From the NCBI GenBank assembly GCA_900547015.1, contig URFD01000022.1:1-17108 (forward strand): 17,108 bases of DNA. The letters run 5' to 3'. Positions 1 to 6,824 of this stretch are shown here, one piece after another. How positions within the stretch are numbered: the first letter of the stretch is position 1; every line of letters starts with the position of its first letter. This stretch comes from an uncultured Oscillospiraceae bacterium (lineage in GTDB: Bacteria; Bacillota; Clostridia; Oscillospirales; Ruminococcaceae). The notes beneath the pieces are model-generated. The model was not told where the DNA came from. It did no database searches and saw only the letters and a program-made list of their open reading frames with translations. A program made the translations under genes and the position numbers.

Positions 1-18
1 CATGATAGTGCAAAATGA

Positions 19-39
19 TAAAATATAGGAGATATTTTA
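19..39. repeat. Perfect inverted repeat, 8-bp arms, 5-bp spacer
   Basis: TAAAATAT (19-26) is followed by AGGAG and then by its exact reverse complement ATATTTTA (32-39). An AT-only dyad of this size upstream of an operon could be a regulator-binding site or part of a promoter. AT-rich palindromes also occur by chance in AT-rich spacers, so function is only an inference. Confidence 0.45.
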
Positions 40-45
40 AGGTTG

Positions 46-84
46 TGCGGTTTGCTGTTTTTGAAAAATAATAGTCAAACCGCA
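46..84 (+). promoter_or_regulatory. 9-bp perfect stem-loop in the leader; possible terminator or attenuator
   Basis: TGCGGTTTG (46-54) and CAAACCGCA (76-84) are exact reverse complements with a 21-base loop. The stem is followed by ATTTTGTCTTGTCTTTT (85-101), which is T-rich but interrupted. It could be a weak Rho-independent terminator of a gene lying before the window, a leaky attenuator in the operon leader, or a DNA operator. The long loop and broken T tract make a strong terminator doubtful. Confidence 0.4.
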
Positions 85-182
85 ATTTTGTCTTGTCTTT
101 TAATATGCTGGGGACCGGCTGATTGGGTAGGCCTGCCTTTTTTCGGGCAGACTGATTGGCAGAGGTTCACTTAAAATGCAGA

Positions 183-2072
183 ATGGAGAAACGGATTGTG
201 AGAGAAAAGAAGGGACTGAGCAGGTACCGCAAGCAGATGGTTTTTCTGATGGACCTGATCATTGCAAACGTCGTTTATTTTTTTCTGATTTACTGGGTGC
301 CGATTCGCAACGGAACACAGGTCTATCAGATTGCAGCGTGGATGCCAAACTTCGCACTGATGATGGTGTGTCTGTGCGGTTTCCTGTGGATTTCCAAATC
401 CTATGACAGCCTGTGGCGCTATGCGGAGACCGACGAGTACATCTCGATGATATTCATCGGCGGTGTGGCCTATGTCGTGTACTTCCTGATTCAGAAGGTT
501 TTGCCGATTCCCAAAATCCCGAGCGTGCTGTCGATGTGCATCTATTCGGTGTCGCTCCTTCTGATGATGACAGCGCGCTTCAGCTACCGCAAATACCGGA
601 TGATGACAGCGGCCAGCAGCCAGCAAAAGAAGGTTCGCTGCGCTATCATCGGTGCGGGAAATGCCGGAGTCGGCCTGCTCAACGAGATGAAAAACAGCAA
701 CAAGAACCACTATCTGCCGGTTTGCTTTTTTGATGATGACCCGGAAAAAATCGGAAAATTCATCCATGGCGTCGAGGTCAAGGGCAAAATTGACATGATG
801 CCTCTGCTGCTGCGCAATACCATGGTCACCGAAATCATCTTTGCCATCCCTTCGGCGGACCCAATTCGCCGGAAGGAAATTCTGGAAATGTGCTCGACCC
901 TGCACTGTCATGTCAAGGTGCTTCCGGATGCTCTGACCGCAGTCCAGAACGGAAGCCTGAGCCAGAATGTGCGGAATGTCAAAATCGATGACCTGCTGGG
1001 CCGCGAGCGCATCATCTTCAATAATCAGGAGGTCTTTGACTTCCTGCGCGGCAAGGTGGTTATGGTTACGGGCGGCGGCGGTTCCATCGGCTCGGAGCTG
1101 TGCCGTCAGATTGCAAAGCGCGGGCCCAAGCAGCTGATTGTTGTGGATATTTATGAGAACAATGCGTATGACCTTCAGCAGGAGCTGAGGATGGAATATG
1201 CAGACCGGCTGGATTTGAAGGTGGAAATCGCCTCAGTCCGCGACCGGGAAAAGGTGCGGAAGCTGATGGCATACTACCGCCCGCAGATTATCTTCCATGC
1301 GGCAGCGCACAAGCACGTTCCGCTCATGGAGGAGTGTCCGGAGGAAGCGGTAAAGAACAATGTGTTCGGTACCTATAATGTAGTACACGCAGCCGACGAG
1401 TTCGGCGTGGATAAATTTGTTCTGATTTCCACCGACAAGGCGGTCAACCCGACCAATGTGATGGGTGCAACCAAGCGCTTCTGCGAGATGATTTTGCAGA
1501 GCATGAAGGGCAGAAGCCACACCGAATATGTAGCGGTTCGCTTTGGAAACGTGCTGGGCTCCAACGGCTCGGTCATCCCGCTGTTCCGCCGCCAAATCGA
1601 AGCGGGCGGCCCGATCACCATTACCGACAAGAGAATCATTCGCTACTTTATGACCATCCCGGAGGCAGCCCAGCTGGTGCTGGAGGCCGGAGCGATGGCA
1701 GCCAGCGCAGAGGTCTTTGTGCTGGATATGGGACAGCCGGTCAAGATTTTGGATTTGGCAGAAAACCTCATCAAGCTCTCGGGATATGTGCCGTATGTCG
1801 ATATTGACATTGTGGAGACCGGTTTGCGTCCGGGTGAAAAACTGTACGAGGAGCTGCTGATGAAGAGCGACGGACTGATGAAAACCACCAGCAGCAAAAT
1901 CTTTATCGAGCGTCAGCAGGAGATTTCCCAGCAGGAGATGGATGGCAAGCTCGCCATCCTGCATCAGGCGCTGGAGCAGGGCGGCAGAGAGAACATCCGT
2001 CTGGCAATGAAGCAGGTGGTGCCGACCTACCGCGACCCGGAAGAGGTCAATCGGGAAGTGCTCGCCGAATAG
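183..2072 (+). CDS. pglF: Membrane-anchored UDP-GlcNAc 4,6-dehydratase (PglF/WbpM/CapD-type)
   Basis: Long-form SDR nucleotide-sugar dehydratase of about 629 residues, the usual length of the family. It should convert UDP-GlcNAc to the UDP-4-keto-6-deoxy sugar at the inner membrane face. About four N-terminal membrane helices are visible (roughly 19-38, 53-70, 87-104, 112-132). A first Rossmann-like domain with GAGNAG (157-162) follows, then the catalytic SDR domain with GGGGSIG (297-303). The active-site stretch has T417-D418-K419 and M427...K431: as in PglF and WbpM, Met replaces the usual SDR catalytic Tyr. The start is uncertain. ATG 183 is chosen. In-frame TTG 156 has no ribosome site, while GTG 198 has GGAG at good spacing. 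The dehydratase and the aminotransferase at 3571 are consecutive pathway steps, separated by the Wzz-like gene. The keto product's exact use is inferred. Confidence 0.93.
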   Translation: MEKRIVREKKGLSRYRKQMVFLMDLIIANVVYFFLIYWVPIRNGTQVYQIAAWMPNFALMMVCLCGFLWISKSYDSLWRYAETDEYISMIFIGGVAYVVYFLIQKVLPIPKIPSVLSMCIYSVSLLLMMTARFSYRKYRMMTAASSQQKKVRCAIIGAGNAGVGLLNEMKNSNKNHYLPVCFFDDDPEKIGKFIHGVEVKGKIDMMPLLLRNTMVTEIIFAIPSADPIRRKEILEMCSTLHCHVKVLPDALTAVQNGSLSQNVRNVKIDDLLGRERIIFNNQEVFDFLRGKVVMVTGGGGSIGSELCRQIAKRGPKQLIVVDIYENNAYDLQQELRMEYADRLDLKVEIASVRDREKVRKLMAYYRPQIIFHAAAHKHVPLMEECPEEAVKNNVFGTYNVVHAADEFGVDKFVLISTDKAVNPTNVMGATKRFCEMILQSMKGRSHTEYVAVRFGNVLGSNGSVIPLFRRQIEAGGPITITDKRIIRYFMTIPEAAQLVLEAGAMAASAEVFVLDMGQPVKILDLAENLIKLSGYVPYVDIDIVETGLRPGEKLYEELLMKSDGLMKTTSSKIFIERQQEISQQEMDGKLAILHQALEQGGRENIRLAMKQVVPTYRDPEEVNREVLAE

Positions 2073-2099
2073 GTGATGGAACAGAAAGGGGAGAACGAG

Positions 2100-3533
2100 A
2101 TGCACAGGGGCAAGGAAGTTACCTTCAAGGATGTGCTGATTTTATTTCTGAGAAAGTTTGAGCGTATTTTGGCGGTTGCCGTATGCTTCGCAGTTGTGTT
2201 TGCCGCATTGGGTGCAGGGAAAACCTACCGCGCTCTGAGCGGAGAGAACCGCCAGAGACTGATGGACCAGTATCTTCTGAGCATGGAGGAGTACAACGAG
2301 ACAGCGCAGACGCTTCAGAAGGAACTCGAACAGAGCAAAGAACGGCTGGAAAACATGGAGCAGTACACACAGGACAGCCTCTACTACAACATGGATGCCT
2401 ATGCGATGGCAGTCAGTGAGCTGGTCTTTTATGTGGATACCGGCTATCAGATTGTGCCGAGCCAGTATTACCAGACCCCGAACAAAACCGGAGAAGTTGT
2501 CAGCGCCTACTGTGATGCCTACCGCAGTGCGGAGCTGTACGACGGGATTCGCGACATCATCGGCAATGAAATCGACATGAAGTATATCGATGAGCTGTTG
2601 ACCATCGAGCGCGCCGGTGATATCAAAATCAAGGACAGTGTCGGAAATGTTACGGTCAAACACAGCGACGGAAACCAGGGCGTTATCCTGATTCAGGCAA
2701 AGGCGCAGGATGAACAGACCGCGTCCAAAATTTCAAACTACGCTTTCGAGTACCTTCGGGAAAAATTCGGCAGTACCATCGCAGCCCACACCACCACCGT
2801 CGTGTCGGATTCTGCGATGACGATTGTGGACGATTCTCTGGAAGCCCTGCACAAGCAGGTCAAGGAAGAAATCGAGGGGATGGAAACCTCCATCAAAACC
2901 AAAGAAGCAGAGCTGGCTACCTTGGAGCGGGATATGCCGCAGGAACCGACAATTTCGATGAAAGCGGTTGTGAAAAAAGCAATCCTGTACGGCATCCTTG
3001 GCGGGGTGCTGGGCGGTGTTATGATCTGCCTGTGGGTGCTGCTGGCATATCTGGCAGACAACCGTCTGGATGGAGCCTATCAGGCACAGCGTCTGTATGC
3101 GCTGGAGCTGTTCGGGGTGGTGGAAGCAAAACGCCGCCGTTCGATTTTCTCGAAGCTGATTGATAATATGGAGGACAATTCCAGCAGATTGAACTTTGAA
3201 AATGCCGAAGCGGCAGCAGAATATACCTGCGCTTCCCTCAAGGCCGTACAGCCGCAGGAAAAACCGCAGACAGTGGCTGTGGTCAGCACGCAGGAGGACG
3301 AGCAGGTGATGGGTCTGATGAAGCTGATGGAGCAGCACTCGGACGGACAGCTGACCTATTGCGGCTGCTCTGCTGTTTTGAAGAACGCACAGTCGCTGCA
3401 AGCGGCGCTTCAGGCAGATGCTGTCATCCTGCTAGAGCATAGCGGCGTGTCGTACCTGAGTGAAATCGACCGTCAGGTTCTTCGCCTAGAACGTACAGGC
3501 AAGGAAATTCTGGGAATGCTGCTGACCGAATAG
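2100..3533 (+). CDS. Wzz/CpsC-like chain-length protein with a degenerate kinase-like cytoplasmic tail
   Basis: Of 477 residues, with the topology of polysaccharide co-polymerases: short cytoplasmic N-terminus, membrane helix at about 23-40, a Gln/Glu/Lys-rich outer domain with predicted coiled coil near 50-95 and 250-285, and a second helix at about 293-319 with Gly-rich GGVLGGV. It probably regulates the length of the polymer made by Wzy. The last ~158 residues are cytoplasmic and look like a reduced BY-kinase (CpsD/Wzc) fold. A strand TVAVVST sits where Walker A normally begins but no GxxGxGK[S/T] follows, and the end, ADAVILLEHSG... then LERTGKEILGMLL, matches the late part of the kinase fold. 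No Tyr cluster ends the protein. The start is ATG 2100 because AAGGGGAG lies just before it; in-frame GTG 2073 and ATG 2076, right after the previous stop, lack a site. Family call firm; kinase-tail reading inferred. Confidence 0.82.
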   Translation: MHRGKEVTFKDVLILFLRKFERILAVAVCFAVVFAALGAGKTYRALSGENRQRLMDQYLLSMEEYNETAQTLQKELEQSKERLENMEQYTQDSLYYNMDAYAMAVSELVFYVDTGYQIVPSQYYQTPNKTGEVVSAYCDAYRSAELYDGIRDIIGNEIDMKYIDELLTIERAGDIKIKDSVGNVTVKHSDGNQGVILIQAKAQDEQTASKISNYAFEYLREKFGSTIAAHTTTVVSDSAMTIVDDSLEALHKQVKEEIEGMETSIKTKEAELATLERDMPQEPTISMKAVVKKAILYGILGGVLGGVMICLWVLLAYLADNRLDGAYQAQRLYALELFGVVEAKRRRSIFSKLIDNMEDNSSRLNFENAEAAAEYTCASLKAVQPQEKPQTVAVVSTQEDEQVMGLMKLMEQHSDGQLTYCGCSAVLKNAQSLQAALQADAVILLEHSGVSYLSEIDRQVLRLERTGKEILGMLLTE

Positions 3534-3570
3534 ATGTCTTTCGGTCTTGAAGAAAGGAAAGGGCTGTTTT

Positions 3571-4785
3571 ATGAAAATTCCATTTTCTCCTCCGGATATC
3601 GGGCAGGACGAGATTGAACAGGTCGTGGAGGCGATGCGCTCCGGATGGATTACCACCGGTCCCAAAACCAAGGAGCTGGAACGGCAGGTAGCAGCGTTTT
3701 GTCATGCACCGCGGGCAGTGTGTCTGAACTCTGCCACCGCTGCGCTGGAGCTGACTCTGCATCAGCTCGGCATCGGGCCGGGCGATGAGGTCATTACCAG
3801 CGCCTACACCTATACGGCTTCGGCAAGCGTGGTCTGCCATGTGGGAGCAAAGCTCGTGCTGGTGGATTGCCAGCAGGACAGCTATGAGATGGATTATGAT
3901 GCTCTGGAACGGGCAGTGACCTCCAAGACCAAGGCCATCATCCCGGTGGATATTGGCGGTGTGCTCTGCGACTATGACCGCATCTTCCAAATCGTCCAGA
4001 AAAAACGCAGTCTGTTTGTTCCATCGGACAATCCCATCCAGCAGGCATTGGGCAGAGTGGCTGTCGTAGCGGACAGCGCCCACGGATTCGGGGCAAGCCG
4101 CCACGGCAAGATGTCCGGCGAGATTGCGGACTTTACGGCCTTTTCCTTCCATGCGGTCAAAAACTTTACAACCGCAGAGGGTGGAGCAGTCGTTTGGAGA
4201 ACGCTGGACGGCATCGACAACGAGGAGATTTATCGCCAGTATATGCTCCTGTCCCTGCACGGACAGTCCAAGGACGCTCTGGCAAAGACCCAGCTGGGAG
4301 CATGGGAATACGACATCGTGATTCCCGGCTACAAGTGCAACATGACCGATATCATGGCTGGAATCGGTTTGGCTCAGATGAAGCGTTACCCCGGACTCTT
4401 GGCGCGGAGAAGGGAAATCATCACCCGCTATAACAAGGCGCTGGAAGCTCTGCCGGTAACGGTGCTGCAACATTACGGGGAGGACTTTGCCTCCAGCGGC
4501 CATCTGTATCTGGTGCGTCTGAACGGGAAGGACGAGGCGTACCGCAACGACCTCATCGTGCGGATGGCGGAGCTTGAGGTAGCGACCAATGTTCATTACA
4601 AGCCGCTGCCGATGCACACAGCCTATCGAAATCTGGGATTTTCCATCGAGGATTATCCCAATGCCTACCAGATGTACCACAACGAAGTGACCCTGCCGCT
4701 GCATACCTGCCTGACAGATGAACAGGTGGAATATGTGCTGGACAGCTTCATCAAGGTTTTGGGGGCAGGTGAAGCCCGTTGTTAA
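3571..4785 (+). CDS. DegT/DnrJ/EryC1/StrS sugar aminotransferase (ArnB/PglE-like)
   Basis: PLP-dependent aminotransferase of 404 residues that should add an amine to C4 of the keto sugar made by the 183-2072 dehydratase, giving a UDP-2-acetamido-4-amino-2,4,6-trideoxyhexose. Visible family marks are SGWITTGPKTKELE near the N-terminus, the PLP-contacting Asp in VVADSAHGFGA (D168), the Schiff-base Lys in FSFHAVKNFTTAEGG (K197), and PGYKCNMTDIMAGIGLAQ. These resemble ArnB, PseC and PglE. Compared with ArnB as I recall it, about 19 extra residues (around 142-162, including KKRSLFVPSD) precede the PLP Asp strand. The start is ATG 3571, preceded by AAGAAAGGAAAGGG; in-frame TTG 3547 lies inside that purine run. 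Its end overlaps the next gene by 7 bases. The stereochemistry at C4 (gluco or galacto product) cannot be read from sequence, so the substrate is inferred from context. Confidence 0.9.
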   Translation: MKIPFSPPDIGQDEIEQVVEAMRSGWITTGPKTKELERQVAAFCHAPRAVCLNSATAALELTLHQLGIGPGDEVITSAYTYTASASVVCHVGAKLVLVDCQQDSYEMDYDALERAVTSKTKAIIPVDIGGVLCDYDRIFQIVQKKRSLFVPSDNPIQQALGRVAVVADSAHGFGASRHGKMSGEIADFTAFSFHAVKNFTTAEGGAVVWRTLDGIDNEEIYRQYMLLSLHGQSKDALAKTQLGAWEYDIVIPGYKCNMTDIMAGIGLAQMKRYPGLLARRREIITRYNKALEALPVTVLQHYGEDFASSGHLYLVRLNGKDEAYRNDLIVRMAELEVATNVHYKPLPMHTAYRNLGFSIEDYPNAYQMYHNEVTLPLHTCLTDEQVEYVLDSFIKVLGAGEARC

Positions 4786-5462
4786 AATCCTGGGAAAAGC
4801 TGCCGGACAGCCTGCGCACCGACAGCGTGAGGCCATATTATGAATCGCTCAAACGCAAGCAGGGACAGCTCCGTCTCAAGCGGGTGTTCGATGTCCTGAT
4901 GGCGGCGCTTCTGCTGGTGCTGTTGTCGCCGATTATGCTGATTCTGGCGCTGGCAATCAAGCTGGATTCTCCGGGAACGGTGATGTTCCGTCAGGTCAGG
5001 GTGACCCAGTACGGCAGAGAGTTTCGCATCTTTAAATTTCGCACCATGGTTTCCAATGCTCAACAGCTGGGAACGCAGGTGACGGTCAAGGGAGATGCCC
5101 GTATCACCCGAGTCGGCAGGCTGATTCGCAAATGCCGGCTGGACGAGCTGCCGCAGCTGCTGAACGTCCTGACCGGAGAGATGAGCTTTGTCGGCACAAG
5201 GCCGGAGGTTCCCAAGTACGTTTCTCAGTACACCCCGGAAATGATGGCGACGCTGCTGCTGCCTGCCGGGGTGACCTCGCAGGCATCGATTGAATATAAG
5301 GAAGAGGACCGCCTGCTGGCAGATGCCCAGAATGCGGACGAAGCCTATGTGGAGCAGGTGCTGCCGGGAAAGATGGCATACAACCTGAACAGTCTGCTGA
5401 CCTTTTCGCTGTGGGACGACCTGAGGACGATGGTTCAAACCGTTCTGGCAGTCCTGCATTGA
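4779..5462 (+). CDS. Initiating phosphoglycosyl transferase (PglC/WcaJ C-terminal type)
   Basis: Small monotopic polyprenyl-phosphate sugar-phosphate transferase of 227 residues, which begins each repeat unit by moving a sugar-1-phosphate from a UDP-sugar to undecaprenyl phosphate. It has one hydrophobic segment (about 36-62) broken by Ser-Pro (S50-P51), typical of the re-entrant helix. KFRTM (86-90), the catalytic Asp-Glu pair in RLDELPQL (D122, E123), and GTRPEVP (139-145) follow. It lacks the large N-terminal membrane domain of WbaP/WcaJ proteins and so is the minimal PglC-like form. The start is TTG 4779, with AGGTGA about seven bases upstream. It overlaps the aminotransferase stop, suggesting translational coupling. 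A GTG at 4827 is possible but has no ribosome site. Its position directly after the 4-amino sugar genes suggests that sugar is its substrate, as with WcfS in Bacteroides; this is inference. Confidence 0.92.
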   Translation: MLKSWEKLPDSLRTDSVRPYYESLKRKQGQLRLKRVFDVLMAALLLVLLSPIMLILALAIKLDSPGTVMFRQVRVTQYGREFRIFKFRTMVSNAQQLGTQVTVKGDARITRVGRLIRKCRLDELPQLLNVLTGEMSFVGTRPEVPKYVSQYTPEMMATLLLPAGVTSQASIEYKEEDRLLADAQNADEAYVEQVLPGKMAYNLNSLLTFSLWDDLRTMVQTVLAVLH

Positions 5463-5522
5463 TTCTTTGGGGGAAGGGTCAGCCTGCAATCACAATCATA
5501 ACAAAGAGGGACAGAGGTATTT

Positions 5523-6773
5523 ATGAGGGTTTGGATCATAAACCACTACGCGATTCCGCCGTCGATGGGCGGTCTGGTTCGTCATTATTATTTTTCGCGC
5601 TATCTCCGAAAGATGGGCCACGATGTTAGAATTATGACAGCCAGCGAAATCCACAATACAGAGATCAATATGATTCGGGACGGCTCGCTGTACCGGGAAG
5701 AGATGATGGACGGGGTTCCGTACACCTTTCTGAAAACGAGGGATTACAGTGGAAATGGTCTTTCCAGAATCTATAATATGCTGGAATTCCCGGTGAGAAT
5801 ACAACAAATTGTAAAAAAACTCGTCAAAGGCGGGGAGCGTCCGGATGTCATCTACACCTCCGCCCCCACAATTTTTGCGGCGGGCTCGGCATTGATTGCG
5901 GCGCGCCGGTTGAAGGTTCCCTGCGTAGTCGAGATTCGGGACATCTGGCCGGAATCGATTGTGGAATATAAGGGAATGTCCAGAAAAAATCCAATCATCG
6001 CAGTCCTGTACCAGCTGGAAAAATGGCTGTATCGGGGCGCTGACCGCCTGATTTTCACCATGGAGGGCGGCAAGGATTATATCCGCGAGAAGGGCTGGGA
6101 GCGGCAGGTTCCACTGGAGAAGATTCGGAATCTCAACAACGGCGTTGACCTCGAGGAATTTGACCGAAACCGCGAAGAATATCAGCTGGAGGATGCGGAC
6201 CTTCTGGACGAGCAGACTTTCAAGGTGGTTTATACCGGCTCGATTCGTCTGGTCAATAATCTGGGCAAGGTCGTGGAGATGGCGGAATATATGAAGCAGC
6301 ACGGCGAGGACAAGATTCGCTTCCTGCTGTACGGAGACGGGACAGAGCGGGAAGAGCTGATGGAGCAGTGCCGCCAAAAGGGGCTGGATAACATCCGCTT
6401 TCCCGGAAAGGTGGAGAAAAAGTATATCCCGTTCATTCTGTCCAAGTCGGACCTCAATCTCAACCATGTCAAGCAGACCGGCATCATGCGCTTTGGGTGC
6501 AGCCTGAACAAGCAGTTCGACTACTTTGCCAGCGGCAAGCCGGTGCTGTCCGACCTGACGGTCAGCTATGACCTCATTGAACGATACGGAGCCGGGGTGA
6601 CCTTGCCGACGCAGGACACCGAAGCGCTGTGTCAGGAGGTTCTGCGCTTTGCCCATATGCCGAAAGAGGAATATGAACAGTACTGCAAGAATGCGCGCCA
6701 TGCAGCGGAGCAGTATGATTATCAGGAGCTGACCCAAAAGCTGCTTGAGATTTTGCAGGAAACCCAAAAATAA
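5523..6773 (+). CDS. GT4-like glycosyltransferase, WbuB-like
   Basis: GT-B-fold retaining glycosyltransferase of 416 residues, expected to act on the inner membrane face and add one sugar to the lipid-linked repeat unit. The N-terminus (MRVWIINHYAIPPSMGG) resembles the acceptor-domain start of WbuB-type enzymes, with a Gly-rich loop at 15-17 and RHYYFSRYLRKMGHDV after it. The C-terminal half has VVYTGSIR, FLLYGDGTEREEL, and NKQFDYFASGKPV (329-341), the nucleotide-sugar-binding region typical of this group, in which the classical EX7E motif is altered. ATG 5523 is preceded by AGAGG at suitable spacing. Following the phosphoglycosyl transferase directly, it may add the second sugar, but neither donor nor acceptor can be assigned. 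WbuB itself transfers an N-acetyl-fucosamine; that specificity should not be carried over. Confidence 0.88.
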   Translation: MRVWIINHYAIPPSMGGLVRHYYFSRYLRKMGHDVRIMTASEIHNTEINMIRDGSLYREEMMDGVPYTFLKTRDYSGNGLSRIYNMLEFPVRIQQIVKKLVKGGERPDVIYTSAPTIFAAGSALIAARRLKVPCVVEIRDIWPESIVEYKGMSRKNPIIAVLYQLEKWLYRGADRLIFTMEGGKDYIREKGWERQVPLEKIRNLNNGVDLEEFDRNREEYQLEDADLLDEQTFKVVYTGSIRLVNNLGKVVEMAEYMKQHGEDKIRFLLYGDGTEREELMEQCRQKGLDNIRFPGKVEKKYIPFILSKSDLNLNHVKQTGIMRFGCSLNKQFDYFASGKPVLSDLTVSYDLIERYGAGVTLPTQDTEALCQEVLRFAHMPKEEYEQYCKNARHAAEQYDYQELTQKLLEILQETQK

Positions 6774-6824
6774 ACTACAGAATGTATTATTCTTACGATA
6801 TATTACGAATGGAAGGTATCAGGT
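6774..6824 (+). other. Short AT-rich spacer inside the operon
   Basis: This 51-base gap is clearly richer in A and T than the genes on either side. It holds a direct repeat of TTACGA (6793-6798 and 6803-6808) and TATATT at 6799-6804, which resembles a -10 box. The hexamer at the matching -35 distance (TACAGA, 6776-6781) is a poor match. GGAAGG near 6811-6816 serves as ribosome site for the next gene. A weak internal promoter is possible but not shown. Confidence 0.25.

Larger units (their letters stand above)
1..182 (+). other. AT-rich leader upstream of the operon, no gene seen
   Basis: No convincing coding region lies here. The stretch is much richer in A and T than the operon that follows and contains two perfect inverted repeats (19-39 and 46-84), a direct repeat of CTGATTGG (119-126 and 152-159, 33 bases apart), and a small CTGCC/GGCAG hairpin (133-137 with 146-150). 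It is the natural place for the operon promoter. I see only weak sigma-A-like hexamers (for example AATAAT at 67-72 and TAATAT at 101-106) and none has a good -35 at standard spacing, so I do not call a promoter. The window begins inside this region, so its true extent is unknown. Confidence 0.6.

Noticed and set aside
133..150. CTGCC/GGCAG hairpin as a terminator before the operon
   Set aside because: The T run is in the loop and not after the stem, so it does not fit a Rho-independent terminator.
3424..4836. Long open frame on the minus strand (about 470 codons)
   Set aside because: It lies wholly opposite the aminotransferase and its neighbours' ends, shows no recognisable domain, and is rich in His, Gln and Arg as expected from reading the reverse strand of a GC-biased gene.
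5496..6767. Long open frame on the minus strand opposite the first GT gene
   Set aside because: Same reverse-strand artefact; the forward gene has clear glycosyltransferase motifs and a ribosome site.
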